64,000 nt of DNA from Streptomyces sp. NBC_01750 (lineage in GTDB: Bacteria; Actinomycetota; Actinomycetes; Streptomycetales; Streptomycetaceae). How positions within the stretch are numbered: the first letter of the stretch is position 1; each line of letters opens with the position of its first letter. Made by a program: the position numbers and the translations under genes. Shown piece after piece: positions 15,613 through 24,839 of the stretch. Below the pieces are notes generated by a model. The model was not told where the DNA came from. It saw nothing but the letters and a program-made list of their open reading frames with translations, and did no database searches. The DNA lies in NCBI RefSeq assembly GCF_035918095.1, contig NZ_CP109137.1, forward strand, positions 1,364,001 through 1,428,000, read 5' to 3'.

Positions 15613-16764
15613 ATGGACCTGCTGAACACGCTGGTGGAGAAGGGGCTGCGGCGCGAGCTGCCGACCCGTGAAGAAGCGCTCGCCGTTCTGGCGACCTCCG
15701 ACGACGATCTGCTCGAAGTGGTGGCCGCGGCCGGAAAGGTGCGCCGTCAGTGGTTCGGGCGACGGGTGAAACTGAACTATCTCGTCAATCTGAAGTCGGG
15801 GCTGTGCCCCGAGGACTGCTCGTACTGCTCGCAGCGGCTCGGGTCCAAGGCGGAGATCCTCAAGTACACCTGGCTGAAGCCCGACGAGGCCTCACAGGCG
15901 GCGGCAGCCGGTGTCGCCGGGGGCGCGAAGCGGGTCTGCCTGGTCGCGAGCGGCCGTGGCCCGACGGACCGGGATGTCGACCGGGTCTCGAAGACCATCG
16001 AGGCGATCAAGGAGCAGAACGAGGGCGTCGAGGTCTGCGCCTGTCTCGGGCTGCTCTCCGACGGACAGGCGGAGCGGCTGCGGGACGCGGGCGCCGACGC
16101 GTACAACCACAACCTCAATACGTCCGAGGGGACATACGGGGACATCACCACCACCCACACGTACGCCGACCGGGTGGACACGGTGCACCAGGCGCAGGCC
16201 GCGGGTCTGTCCGCGTGCTCCGGGCTGATCGCGGGCATGGGCGAGAGCGACGCGGACCTGGTCGACGTCGTCTTCTCACTGCGCGAGCTCGATCCGGACT
16301 CGGTGCCGGTCAACTTCCTGATTCCCTTCGAGGGCACGCCGCTGGCCAAGGAGTGGAACCTCACCCCGCAGCGCTGCCTGCGGATTCTCGCGATGACGCG
16401 ATTCGTCTGCCCGGACGTCGAGGTACGGCTCGCGGGCGGCCGCGAGGTGCATCTGCGCTCGATGCAGCCGCTGGCGCTGAACCTGGTCAACTCGATCTTC
16501 CTCGGCGACTATCTGACCAGCGAGGGCCAGGCGGGCAAGACCGACCTCGACATGATCGCGGACGCGGGCTTCGAGGTGGAGGGCACGGACACGACGACGC
16601 TGCCGGAGCACCGGGGCGGGGGCTGCGCGTCGGTGTGCGGGGGCGGTGACGCCGCTGCCACCGGCACTCCGGCGGAGACCTCGCCCGAGGTCCCGGCAGC
16701 GCGTACGGATCTGGTCGCGGTACGCCGCCGGGGCGCCGGCACGGATCTCGCGCCCAATGCCTGA
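15613..16764 (+). CDS. bioB: Biotin synthase (BioB)
   Basis: 383 aa radical SAM enzyme inserting sulfur into dethiobiotin. The 4Fe-4S CxxxCxxC motif is in [15 protein letters not shown] (about residues 64-78). Further conserved blocks are [27 protein letters not shown] and [19 protein letters not shown] with the Arg that ligates the auxiliary cluster in E. coli BioB. The C-terminus has the [14 protein letters not shown] tail plus about 35 residues of Ala/Thr/Pro-rich extension. The stop overlaps the bioA start by 8 bp. ATG at 15613 chosen. Confidence 0.96.
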   Translation: MDLLNTLVEKGLRRELPTREEALAVLATSDDDLLEVVAAAGKVRRQWFGRRVKLNYLVNLKSGLCPEDCSYCSQRLGSKAEILKYTWLKPDEASQAAAAGVAGGAKRVCLVASGRGPTDRDVDRVSKTIEAIKEQNEGVEVCACLGLLSDGQAERLRDAGADAYNHNLNTSEGTYGDITTTHTYADRVDTVHQAQAAGLSACSGLIAGMGESDADLVDVVFSLRELDPDSVPVNFLIPFEGTPLAKEWNLTPQRCLRILAMTRFVCPDVEVRLAGGREVHLRSMQPLALNLVNSIFLGDYLTSEGQAGKTDLDMIADAGFEVEGTDTTTLPEHRGGGCASVCGGGDAAATGTPAETSPEVPAARTDLVAVRRRGAGTDLAPNA

Positions 16765-18052
16765 GTCCGCCTACGACGCCCGCGAGCTGCTGGCGCTGGA
16801 CCGGGCCCATGTCTGGCATCCGTACGGCCCCATGCCGGGCCGTACGGACCCGCTGATCGTGGAGTCCGCGTCCGGCGTACGGCTGCGACTGGCCGAACCG
16901 GTGCACGGGCAGCGCGAGTTGATCGACGGCATGTCGTCCTGGTGGTCGGCGATCCACGGCTACAACCACCCGGTCCTCAACGAGGCGGCGCACGGCCAGC
17001 TGGAGCGGATGAGCCATGTGATGTTCGGCGGGCTCACCCATGAGCCCGCCGTGCGGCTGGCCACCCGGCTGGTCGAGATCACGCCCGGGCCACTGCGGCA
17101 TGTCTTCCTCTGCGACTCTGGCTCCGTCTCGGTCGAGGTCGCGGTCAAGATGTGCCTGCAGTACTGGCGCTCGACCGGCCGTCCGGCCAAGCAGAGGCTG
17201 CTGACCTGGCGCGGCGGCTACCACGGGGACACCTGGCAGCCGATGTCCGTGTGCGACCCCGAGGGTGGGATGCACGGGCTGTGGTCGGGGGTGCTGCCGC
17301 GGCAGATCTTCGCGGAGGCGCCGCCGGCGCAGTTCGAGGAGTCGTACGCGGCGGACCTGCGGGAACTTGTCGCGCGGCACGCGGACGAGCTCGCCGCGGT
17401 GATCGTGGAGCCGGTGGTGCAGGGCGCGGGCGGGATGCGGTTCCACTCCCCCGAGTATCTGCGGGTGCTGCGGGAGGCCTGCGACGAGCACGGGGTGCTG
17501 CTGATCTTCGACGAGATCGCGACGGGGTTCGGACGCACGGGTGCGCTGTTCGCGGCTGAGCACGCCGGGGTCTCGCCGGATGTGATGTGCCTGGGCAAAG
17601 CGCTGACCGGCGGCTATCTCACGATGGCGGCGACGCTGTGCACCTCGCGGGTGGCCGAGGGCATCTCACAGGGCGAGGTCCCGGTCCTGGCGCACGGCCC
17701 GACGTTCATGGGCAACCCGCTGGCCTCGGCAGTCGCGTGCGCGTCGATCGACCTGCTGCTCGGCCAGGACTGGCAGCAGGAGGTCAAACGGCTTGAGTCA
17801 GGCCTGCGGGACGGGCTGGCCGGGGCCGAGGCGCTGCCGGGCGTGAAGGAAGTGCGCGTGCTGGGCGCGATCGGCGTCGTACAGCTCGACCACGAGGTGG
17901 ACATGGCGGCGGCGACGGAGGCGGCGGTACGGGAGGGCGTGTGGCTGCGGCCGTTCCGCGACTTGCTGTACACGATGCCGCCGTATGTGACGGGCGACGG
18001 GGATGTGGCGCGGGTGTGCGGGGCGGTACTGGCGGCGGCGCGGGCGGGCTGA
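16757..18052 (+). CDS. bioA: Adenosylmethionine-8-amino-7-oxononanoate transaminase (BioA)
   Basis: 431 aa class III aminotransferase converting KAPA to DAPA using S-adenosylmethionine as amino donor. Signatures: HVWHPYGPM near the start, [56 protein letters not shown] and [11 protein letters not shown] with the PLP Lys, then [11 protein letters not shown]. The ATG lies inside the bioB end (ATGCCTGA overlap), so translation is coupled. A further 129 bp separate it from bioD. Confidence 0.96.
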   Translation: MPESAYDARELLALDRAHVWHPYGPMPGRTDPLIVESASGVRLRLAEPVHGQRELIDGMSSWWSAIHGYNHPVLNEAAHGQLERMSHVMFGGLTHEPAVRLATRLVEITPGPLRHVFLCDSGSVSVEVAVKMCLQYWRSTGRPAKQRLLTWRGGYHGDTWQPMSVCDPEGGMHGLWSGVLPRQIFAEAPPAQFEESYAADLRELVARHADELAAVIVEPVVQGAGGMRFHSPEYLRVLREACDEHGVLLIFDEIATGFGRTGALFAAEHAGVSPDVMCLGKALTGGYLTMAATLCTSRVAEGISQGEVPVLAHGPTFMGNPLASAVACASIDLLLGQDWQQEVKRLESGLRDGLAGAEALPGVKEVRVLGAIGVVQLDHEVDMAAATEAAVREGVWLRPFRDLLYTMPPYVTGDGDVARVCGAVLAAARAG

Positions 18053-18181
18053 GCGAGGACTGTTGCCTTCCTCTGCCCGCCCTTCCCTTCCCCCGTTCGC
18101 TCCGGCGGACAGCTCCGCTCCCGGGGGCGGGGGCCATGTGCCTCACCGCGCACACGAACACAGAAAGGTCAGTGAACAGCA

Positions 18182-18895
18182 ATGTCAGTCATCGTCGTCA
18201 CCGGGACCGGGACCGAGGTCGGGAAGACCGTCGTCACGGCCGCCGTTGCCGCGGCGGCACGGGCGCAAGGGCGGTCCGTTGCCGTCGTCAAGCCTGCGCA
18301 GACCGGGGTCGGGGCCGGCGAGGCCGGTGACGTGGATGAGGTGATGCGGCTGGCAGGGGATGTCGAGGGCGTCGAGCTCGCGCGGTTCCCCGAGCCTCTC
18401 GCGCCCGCGACCGCCGCACTGCGGGTGGGGATGGAGCCGGTAAGGCCCGAGCAGGTCGTCGAGGCCGTCGAGAAGCTGGCCGGCGCGCACGATCTCGTCA
18501 TCGTGGAGGGCGCAGGCGGGCTGCTCGTGCGGTTCGACGACGACGGCGCGACCCTCGCCGATGTCGCCCGGCTGCTCGGCGCGCCCGTGCTGGTCGTCGT
18601 GCCCGCCGGGCTGGGAACGCTCAACACCACCGCGCTGACCGCCGAGGCTCTGCGCGCGCGGGAGTTGGAGCAGCTCGGCGTGGTGATCGGGAGCTGGCCC
18701 GCCGAGCCCGACCTGGCTGCCCGGTGCAATCTCGCCGACCTGCCCGAGGCTGCCGGCGGGCCCCTGCTCGGTGCGGTGCCCCAGGGGGTGGGCGCGCTGG
18801 CTCCCACCGAGTTCCGGGCGCGGGCGGCGAGTTGGCTCGCGCCACGCCTCGGTGGATCCTGGAACGCCGACGCGTTCGGCGCCGCCGTACGCTGA
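18182..18895 (+). CDS. bioD: ATP-dependent dethiobiotin synthetase (BioD)
   Basis: 237 aa. The Walker A motif is GTGTEVGKTVV (residues 7-17). KPAQTG, EGAGGLLVRF with the Mg/ATP-binding Glu, and VVPAGLGTLNTTALT follow, all as in BioD. It closes the ureido ring of dethiobiotin. With bioF, bioB and bioA it completes the late biotin pathway in this window. No bioH/bioC-type pimeloyl gene is nearby. Confidence 0.95.
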   Translation: MSVIVVTGTGTEVGKTVVTAAVAAAARAQGRSVAVVKPAQTGVGAGEAGDVDEVMRLAGDVEGVELARFPEPLAPATAALRVGMEPVRPEQVVEAVEKLAGAHDLVIVEGAGGLLVRFDDDGATLADVARLLGAPVLVVVPAGLGTLNTTALTAEALRARELEQLGVVIGSWPAEPDLAARCNLADLPEAAGGPLLGAVPQGVGALAPTEFRARAASWLAPRLGGSWNADAFGAAVR

Positions 18896-19171
18896 CCGCC
18901 GTACGGGCACGGATCGGCGAGATCGTCTCCGGCTGCCATGACCCGGCGCGACCCGTACGCTTCCGGGCGGCGCTGCCGGGCGGCGATCCGGCCGACCGCG
19001 GCGCCGACCGGTCGTACACCGGTCCGCCCGGTCTCGTAAGGGCGGCCGCCATCCCGCGCGTCCCCGAGGGCAAGGCCGTCAGAGAACTGTCTGCGGCTCG
19101 AGCGGCTGACTGACGCCGTACCGGGGGAGAATGGCGGTGTGACCGGCTCGCCCGTCCCAAGGAGGCCCGCG
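18896..19171. other. Intergenic region after bioD
   Basis: I recognise no gene here. Several open frames exist on both strands, but they give Arg/Pro-rich sequence without family features, as expected for GC-rich non-coding DNA. A strong AAGGAGG ribosome binding site at 19159-19165 belongs to the next gene. Confidence 0.5.
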
Positions 19172-19843
19172 ATGCGTGTGCGCAGCACCAATGTGCCCCG
19201 GGACGCCGTCCACCATCCGGTTTTCGCGCGTGTCTACGCCAGATTCAGTGTGCCGGCGGACATCAGAGCGGGAGTCGCCACCTACCGCCGTGAGCTGCTG
19301 TCCGGTCTCTCGGGCCGGGTGATCGAGATCGGCGCGGGCAACGGTCTGAACTTCGCGCACTATCCGTCGGCCGTCTCCGAGGTGGTGGCGATCGAACCCG
19401 AGCGCACCTTGCGGAAGTTGGCGGTGGACGCCGGGCAGCGGGCCGATGTCCCGGTGGATGTGGTGCCGGGCGCGGCCGAGGCACTGCCGGTCAAGAGCGA
19501 AGCTTTCGACGCGGCCGTGGTCTCCCTGGTGCTGTGCTCCGTACGGGATGTACGGCGGGCGCTCTCCGAGATCAGACGGGTCCTGCGGCCCGGTGGTGAG
19601 CTGAGGTTCTTCGAGCACGGGCTGGCCGACGGCCGGACCATGGCGAAGACCCAGCGCGCCCTGGACCGTACCGTCTGGCCGCTGTTCTTCGGCGGGTGTC
19701 ACACCGCGCGGGACACCATCGCCGAGATCGAGGCCGCCGGCTTCGATCTCGGGGTGTACCGCAGGCTACGGGTGCCGGAGAAGGGGCCGATGACGCCCGC
19801 TTCCCCCTGCGTCCTCGGCGTGGCGAGGCGGCCCGGTGATTGA
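19172..19843 (+). CDS. Class I SAM-dependent methyltransferase
   Basis: 223 aa. SAM-binding motif I is RVIEIGAGNGLNFAHYP (about residues 50-66), motif II is VVAIEPERTLR, then FDAAVVSLVLCSV and LRPGGELRFFEHGLA. The pattern is the Methyltransf_11/UbiE-like small-molecule family, often annotated as phospholipid or menaquinone-type methyltransferases. Start chosen from AAGGAGG six bases before the ATG at 19172; an upstream GTG at 19139 is less likely. The substrate cannot be inferred. Confidence 0.9.
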   Translation: MRVRSTNVPRDAVHHPVFARVYARFSVPADIRAGVATYRRELLSGLSGRVIEIGAGNGLNFAHYPSAVSEVVAIEPERTLRKLAVDAGQRADVPVDVVPGAAEALPVKSEAFDAAVVSLVLCSVRDVRRALSEIRRVLRPGGELRFFEHGLADGRTMAKTQRALDRTVWPLFFGGCHTARDTIAEIEAAGFDLGVYRRLRVPEKGPMTPASPCVLGVARRPGD

Positions 19844-19862
19844 GCCAGGCCGGGTCAGGCGC

Positions 19863-20234
19863 TCACCCGCTCCACTGCCGCAGCTCGCCGGCGATGGTCC
19901 TGACGTCCGCCTTGCCCTGCTTGACCAGCTGTGCCAGGTCCCGCACCTGCTCCGCCGAGGTCACCACCTTGAGCCCGCTGGCGACGAGATACCCGTAGGC
20001 GACGGCCGAGGCGAACATGGCATTGGAGTGCTCGAGCGCGGGCACATGGAGCAGCAGCTGGAGCAGCGCGGCGGCCCTGGCATACGGGTCGCTGTAGACG
20101 GCGATACCGAATATCTCCGCCTCATGACGGCTGACAGCGGCGACGAGCGCACCCCAGTCGGTGACCTGTGGATCGCCGGGGGTCTTGTGCTCGGCGACCA
20201 TGAGCAGCCAGGCGAGGTCGATCGACAGGTTCAA
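19863..20234 (-). CDS. Fic/Doc-like toxin with degenerate active site
   Basis: 123 aa. It aligns with Streptomyces proteins classed as Fic-family toxin components: MNLSIDLAWLLMVAEHKTPG, VSRHEAEIFGIAVYSDPYAR and ALLQLLLHVPALEHSNAMFA then SAVAYGYLVASGLKV. In active Fic/Doc proteins the loop reads HxFx(D/N)GNKR. Here the corresponding stretch is EHSNAMFASAVAY, retaining at most the His, so AMP-transfer or kinase activity is doubtful. Its start overlaps the upstream antitoxin gene by 4 bp (ATGA), as in standard toxin-antitoxin operons. Confidence 0.75.
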   Translation of the reverse strand: MNLSIDLAWLLMVAEHKTPGDPQVTDWGALVAAVSRHEAEIFGIAVYSDPYARAAALLQLLLHVPALEHSNAMFASAVAYGYLVASGLKVVTSAEQVRDLAQLVKQGKADVRTIAGELRQWSG

Positions 20235-20521
20235 CGCTTGCCTTCGCGGCCGGTGCCCGTGCCCTTGCCCTTGCCCGTACTCGCGCCTTTACCGGCGTCT
20301 TCGCCCGTACCGAACTCGCCGAACTCCTCCGCGAACACGGACTCGTACTGCTTCATGAAATCGGCCGCCGCCTCGACAAAGGTACGTCCCACCTCGCCCG
20401 CGTCCTGCTTGACGAGTTCCTCGATGTAGCGGTTCACGCTCATCCCGCGCTGAAGGGCCCGCTGGCGCGCTGCCTCGGCGGTGGTCTCATCCACGCGTAC
20501 GTTCAACTGAGTTTTCGCCAC
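20231..20521 (-). CDS. Ribbon-helix-helix-type antitoxin
   Basis: 96 aa from a GTG start. The N-terminal 45 residues form a ribbon-helix-helix DNA-binding domain (TQLNVRVDETTAEAARQRAL, then GMSVNRYIEELVKQDAG). The acidic middle (ESVFAEEFGEFGTGED) probably binds the toxin, and the tail is a Gly/Lys/Thr-rich repeat (GKGASTGKGKGTGTGREGKR). It overlaps the Fic-like toxin gene by 4 bp. A perfect palindrome 7 bp upstream of the start is the likely operator for autoregulation. Confidence 0.8.
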   Translation of the reverse strand: MAKTQLNVRVDETTAEAARQRALQRGMSVNRYIEELVKQDAGEVGRTFVEAAADFMKQYESVFAEEFGEFGTGEDAGKGASTGKGKGTGTGREGKR

Positions 20522-20528
20522 ACCTCAC

Positions 20529-20548
20529 GCTAGCGCCAGGGCGCTAGC
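20529..20548. promoter_or_regulatory. Perfect palindromic operator of the toxin-antitoxin operon
   Basis: GCTAGCGCC-AG-GGCGCTAGC, two exact 9-bp arms with a 2-bp centre, located 7 bp before the antitoxin GTG. This is a good size for dimers of a ribbon-helix-helix repressor. Confidence 0.75.
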
Positions 20549-20684
20549 AACGACAAGGGGTCCGTCAAGTGCCCCTTACACGGACCCTGAGGACCAAACC
20601 TCCGAGGGATACCGACACCCGCACACCCCCCTCTACTCTCGCCTCCTGTACGGGAGTCGGAGCGCCACAAGCCGGGAGGCAGCC

Positions 20685-21497
20685 TTGTCCACATCTGCCA
20701 CTGCACCCACCCACGACCACACCGCGGATCTGCCGCTCGCCGCCCGGGCGCGGGCTCTGACCAAGGCGTACGGCACGGGCGAGACGACCGTGCGCGCCCT
20801 GGACGCGGTCGATGTCGACATCGCGCGCGGCCGGTTCACCGCCGTCATGGGCCCGTCCGGCTCCGGCAAGTCCACGCTGATGCACTGCCTGGCCGGCCTC
20901 GATACCGTCTCGGCCGGTCAGGTCTGGCTGGGCGAAACGGAGATCACCGGCCTGAAGGAGCGTGAACTCACCCGGCTGCGCAGGGACCGGATCGGCTTTA
21001 TGTTCCAGGCGTTCAATCTGCTGCCCACCCTCACCGCCGCCGAGAACATCACCCTCCCCATGGATATCGCCGGGCGCAAACCCGACCGCCAGTGGGTGGA
21101 TCAGGTCATCGACACACTCGGGCTGCGGGACCGCCTCAAGCACCGGCCTGCCGAGCTCTCCGGCGGGCAGCAGCAGCGGGTGGCCTGTGCCCGCGCGCTC
21201 GCCTCCCGCCCCGAGCTGATCTTCGCGGACGAACCGACCGGCAATCTCGACTCGCGCGCGGGCGCCGAGGTGCTCGCCTTCCTGCGCGAGGCCGTCGACC
21301 GGCTGGACCAGACGGTGGTGATGGTGACGCACGATCCCGGCGCCGCCGCCCATTCGGATCTGGTGCTGTTCCTCGCGGACGGACGGATCGTGGATGTCAT
21401 GCCGGATCCGACCGCCGAGGCGGTGCTGGAGCGCATGCGCCTCTTCTCCGGGGGATCCCCGCAGACCCCGGGCCCCGACGCCCTGCGCAAGAGCTGA
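20685..21497 (+). CDS. MacB/LolD-type ABC transporter ATPase
   Basis: 270 aa. Walker A GPSGSGKST (about residues 64-72), Q-loop MFQAFNLLPTLTAAEN, signature LSGGQQQRVACARAL, Walker B LIFADEPTGNLDS, switch VTHDPGAAAHSD. This sequence type energises FtsX-like permeases that export lipids, peptides or drugs. It starts with TTG and is 7 bp from the permease gene, so the two form one transporter. An N-terminal His/Thr-rich extension (STSATAPTHDHTADLP) precedes the domain. Confidence 0.95.
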   Translation: MSTSATAPTHDHTADLPLAARARALTKAYGTGETTVRALDAVDVDIARGRFTAVMGPSGSGKSTLMHCLAGLDTVSAGQVWLGETEITGLKERELTRLRRDRIGFMFQAFNLLPTLTAAENITLPMDIAGRKPDRQWVDQVIDTLGLRDRLKHRPAELSGGQQQRVACARALASRPELIFADEPTGNLDSRAGAEVLAFLREAVDRLDQTVVMVTHDPGAAAHSDLVLFLADGRIVDVMPDPTAEAVLERMRLFSGGSPQTPGPDALRKS

Positions 21498-21504
21498 GGC
21501 CACG

Positions 21505-24069
21505 ATGCTGAAGGCGACGCTGCGGAGTTTCTTCGCACACAAGGGGCGGCTGCTGCTGTCGGCACTGGCGGTACTCCTGTCGGTGGCCTTCGTCAGCGGC
21601 AGTCTGATCTTCTCGGACACCGTCTCCCGTACCTTCGACCGGCTCTTCGCCTCCACATCGGCGGATGTGACCGTCGCGGCGAAGGAGGGCCTCGACGAGC
21701 GCCTGCCGACCGGAGTCGTACGGACGGTCCCGGCCGGGCTCGCGGACCGTATCGGCTCGGTCGACGGAGTCAGGGCCACCCACATCGACGCGGCCGTGGA
21801 GAACATCACCGTTGTCGACTCCACGAACAAGGCGGTCGGTCCGACGACCGGCGCACCCACCATCGCCACCAACTGGTACGTCACCGAACGCAGTCCGGTG
21901 AAGCTGACCAGTGGGCGCGAGCCGAAGGGGCCGGGCGAGGCGCTGCTCGACAAGGACACCGCCGACAAGAAGAAGGTACGCATCGGGGACACCCTCACGG
22001 TGCTCGCACAGCCCGGCTCCTTCAAGGTCGAAATCGTCGGCATCGCGACCTTCACCACCACCAACCCCGGCGCCGCCCTGGTCTTCCTGGACACTCCGAC
22101 GGCCCAGACCAAACTGCTGGGCAAGGCCGGGGTGGCCTCCTCGCTCTCGGTGGACGCCGAGGACGGGGTGAGCGACGCGACGCTCAAGCAGCGGATCGCG
22201 GCCGAGCTGGGTGATGCCTACGAGCTCAAGACCGCGGACGAGCAGGCCAAGTCGGCCGCCGCGCAACTCGGCGGATTCCTCGATGTCATCAAGTGGGTGA
22301 TGCTCGGCTTCGCCGGTGTCGCGGTCCTCGTCGGCATCTTCCTGATCGTCAACACCTTCTCCATGCTGATCGCGCAGCGCACCCGTGAGCTGGGTCTGCT
22401 GCGGGCGCTCGGCGCCGACCGCCGCCAGGTGCGCCGGTCGGTCCTCACCGAGGCGCTGCTGCTCGGGCTGGTCGGCTCGACGCTCGGACTGGCCGCCGGG
22501 ATCGGGCTCGCGGCAGGGCTGATCGAGCTGATGGGTCTGCTCGGGATGAATCTGAGCGCCGCCGAGATGGTGGTGGGCGTGGCGACGCCGGTGTCCGCGT
22601 ACGCGGTCGGCGTGGGTGTCACCTTCGTGGCCGCGTATCTGCCGGCCCGGCGGGCGGCCCGGGTCTCCCCCATGGCCGCGCTCGCGGATGCGGAAGTCGC
22701 CGGTGTGGGGCGGCCGTTGAGGGTCCGGGCCATCGTGGGGACGGTGGTCGCCGCGGCGGGCGCGGCCGCGCTCGCCGGATGCGCGGTGAGCGAGCGGACC
22801 GCCACCGCGTCCTCGCTGCTGGGGCTCGGCGTGGTGCTGACCCTGATCGCCACGGTGGTTGCGGGGCCGCTGCTGGTACGGCCGGTGATCCGGGTGCTGG
22901 GCGGCGCGTTCCCCAAGATCTTCGGATCGGTCGGCCGGATGAGCCAGCGCAACGCGCTGCGCAATCCGCGGCGTACCGGCGCCACCGCCGCCGCGCTGAT
23001 GGTGGGCCTTGCGCTGGTGGGCGGGCTCTCGATCGCCAGCGCCTCGATGACCAAGTCCTTCGACGACCAGATCGACAAGACGCTGGGTGCCGACTTCGTC
23101 GTGCAGAACAGCAACTTCATGCCGTTCCCGCAGGAGATCACGGAGAAAGTGCAGGGCGTCGAAAGCGCGGGCACGGTCGTTCGGCAGCGCTTCGCGCCGG
23201 TCGCGCTGATTCTTCCGGACGGGAAGCGGTTGGAGTCGACAGCGTCGGGCTACGACCCGCAGCTGGACGACGCTGCCAGGATCACCTACGCGAGCGGGGA
23301 CACGGCCGCCGCGCTGGCACCGGGCAGAATCGCCATGGACCGGGAGTACGCGGCGGCCCACCGGGTGCGTATCGGGTCCGTGCTGCCGGCCGAGTTCCCC
23401 GGCGGGCAGAAGGCCCGGCTGAGCGTCGGGGCGCTCACCGACATGGACCAGAGCGGCGGCCCCGGAATGGAGGGCGGCCTGTTCATGGGGCTCTCCACCG
23501 TGGAGAAGTACCTGCCGGGCGGGCAGGACGCCGCGCTGTACGTCAACGCCGCGAGCGGCAGCGACGCGAAGGAACTGCGCAAGGGCCTGGAAACGGCGCT
23601 CGACCGCTATCCGCAGGTACAGGTCAGGGATCAGGCCGACTACAAGGAGCTGATCCGGCAGCAGATCGCCGTGATGCTGTATCTGGTGTATGCGCTGCTG
23701 GGTCTGGCGATCGTCATCGCGGTGCTGGGTGTGGTCAACACCCTCGCGCTCTCGGTGGTGGAGCGGACCCGCGAGATCGGGCTGCTGCGCGCCATCGGGC
23801 TCTCCCGGGTCCAGCTTCGACGGATGATCCGGCTGGAGTCCGTGGTGATCGCGGTCTTCGGAGCATTGCTCGGGCTGGTGCTGGGCATGGTGTGGGGCGT
23901 TTCGATACAGCAAGTGCTGGCACTGGAGGGACTGAAGGCGTTCGCCGTGCCGTGGGGCACGGTCGTGGCGGTCGTGATCGGCTCGGTGGTGGTCGGGCTC
24001 GCGGCGGCGGTGCTGCCGGCTCTGCGCGCCTCGCGGATGAATGTGCTGGCCGCCATCGCGCACGAGTAG
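21505..24069 (+). CDS. ABC transporter permease with two FtsX domains (MacB-like)
   Basis: 854 aa. An N-terminal membrane helix (LRSFFAHKGRLLLSALAVLL, about residues 5-30) precedes a MacB periplasmic core domain. Three helices form the first FtsX domain (about 255-400), with the RTRELGLLRALGA motif. A middle membrane segment and second extracytoplasmic domain (about 500-730) follow. The second FtsX domain (about 740-850) contains the repeat motif ERTREIGLLRAIGLSRVQLR. It works with the preceding ATPase. Such exporters in Streptomyces are often for peptides or lipids, but no substrate is evident. Confidence 0.93.
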   Translation: MLKATLRSFFAHKGRLLLSALAVLLSVAFVSGSLIFSDTVSRTFDRLFASTSADVTVAAKEGLDERLPTGVVRTVPAGLADRIGSVDGVRATHIDAAVENITVVDSTNKAVGPTTGAPTIATNWYVTERSPVKLTSGREPKGPGEALLDKDTADKKKVRIGDTLTVLAQPGSFKVEIVGIATFTTTNPGAALVFLDTPTAQTKLLGKAGVASSLSVDAEDGVSDATLKQRIAAELGDAYELKTADEQAKSAAAQLGGFLDVIKWVMLGFAGVAVLVGIFLIVNTFSMLIAQRTRELGLLRALGADRRQVRRSVLTEALLLGLVGSTLGLAAGIGLAAGLIELMGLLGMNLSAAEMVVGVATPVSAYAVGVGVTFVAAYLPARRAARVSPMAALADAEVAGVGRPLRVRAIVGTVVAAAGAAALAGCAVSERTATASSLLGLGVVLTLIATVVAGPLLVRPVIRVLGGAFPKIFGSVGRMSQRNALRNPRRTGATAAALMVGLALVGGLSIASASMTKSFDDQIDKTLGADFVVQNSNFMPFPQEITEKVQGVESAGTVVRQRFAPVALILPDGKRLESTASGYDPQLDDAARITYASGDTAAALAPGRIAMDREYAAAHRVRIGSVLPAEFPGGQKARLSVGALTDMDQSGGPGMEGGLFMGLSTVEKYLPGGQDAALYVNAASGSDAKELRKGLETALDRYPQVQVRDQADYKELIRQQIAVMLYLVYALLGLAIVIAVLGVVNTLALSVVERTREIGLLRAIGLSRVQLRRMIRLESVVIAVFGALLGLVLGMVWGVSIQQVLALEGLKAFAVPWGTVVAVVIGSVVVGLAAAVLPALRASRMNVLAAIAHE

Positions 24070-24251
24070 GCAGCTTCTGGAGGGGAGTCACCCACCTCGC
24101 CGTCCTCGACCCGTATCCGGGGGACGTCCGGCCCGGTGACCGGAGAATTGCGGAGGTGACCGGCGGCAACCGGCCGGCGGCATCGCGGCGACCCGTCGCG
24201 AACGCCGAAAGCCGGTGACAGGCCCGCACCTGCCGTGCTTGGCTCCGGCCC

Positions 24252-24674
24252 ATGAACGACGTGCATATCCGCACCGCGGCGGCGGACGAAGCGCAGACCA
24301 TCCTCGCCTTCTGGAAGGAGGCGGCGGAGGGCACGAGCATCACGGACGACGTGGAGGGGCTCACCCGGCTCATCGAGCGCGACCCGGAGGCACTGATCCT
24401 GGCGGAGTCCGACGGCGCGCTGGTCGGCTCGGTGATCGCCGGGTACGACGGCTGGCGCTGTTCGCTGTACCGGCTGGCCGTGCTGCCCTCCCACCGCCGC
24501 CGGGGAATCTCGACGGCACTGCTCGAAGCGGCCGAGGAGCGTTTCCTGGCCGTGGGCGGCAGGCGCGGCGACGCCATGGTGCTGGAGGCGAACGAGCGTG
24601 CCCGGGGGGCGTGGGCCGCGGCCGGCTACCACCGCGAGGACCACTGGCGCCGCTGGGTGAAGCCGTTCGCGTAG
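24252..24674 (+). CDS. GNAT-family N-acetyltransferase
   Basis: 140 aa, a minimal GNAT domain. VGSVIAGYDGWRCSLYRLAV, then LPSHRRRGISTALLEAAEER carries the acetyl-CoA-binding Q/RxxGxG/A-type loop, and VLEANERARGAWAAAGYHRE is motif B. It probably acetylates a small molecule or protein N-terminus. It stands alone between the ABC transporter and the CNNM genes. Confidence 0.9.
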   Translation: MNDVHIRTAAADEAQTILAFWKEAAEGTSITDDVEGLTRLIERDPEALILAESDGALVGSVIAGYDGWRCSLYRLAVLPSHRRRGISTALLEAAEERFLAVGGRRGDAMVLEANERARGAWAAAGYHREDHWRRWVKPFA

Positions 24675-24717
24675 CCGGTCGTCACCGTGCCGAGCCACTT
24701 TGCCGGTCCTTTACCAT

Positions 24718-24734
24718 GGGTGAACCATTCACCC
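24718..24734. promoter_or_regulatory. Perfect palindrome upstream of the CNNM operon
   Basis: GGGTGAA-CCA-TTCACCC, exact 7-bp arms with a 3-bp centre, 28 bp before a leader reading frame and about 100 bp before the first CNNM gene. It is a candidate repressor site or part of the promoter. Confidence 0.5.
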
Positions 24735-24761
24735 CCGTACGAAAGGTGTGAGCGTCCGTCC

Positions 24762-24839
24762 ATGGGCGAGCCTCCCAGTAGCCGACATCGCGCGTTCATC
24801 CTGCCCCTGCCCGATCATGGGACGGAGGTGAACCGATGA
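24762..24839 (+). CDS. Candidate leader peptide of the CNNM operon
   Basis: A 25-codon frame, ATG at 24762, reading MGEPPSSRHRAFILPLPDHG and TEVNR, whose TGA overlaps the ATG of the next gene (ATGA). It contains PP and LPLP, as in proline-rich leader peptides known to control Mg transport genes. Third-position GC is about 72%, lower than in real genes here, and the ribosome binding site (GAAAGG) is far from the ATG. I therefore regard it as a plausible but unproven coupled leader ORF. Confidence 0.35.
   Translation: MGEPPSSRHRAFILPLPDHGTEVNR

Noticed and set aside
18621..19191. Several open frames between bioD and the methyltransferase
   Set aside because: All give Arg/Pro-rich sequence without family similarity and conflict with the strong start at 19172.
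21397..24063. Long antisense frame opposite the FtsX permease (888 codons)
   Set aside because: Composition is His/Arg/Gln-rich with no family features; the permease on the plus strand is well supported.
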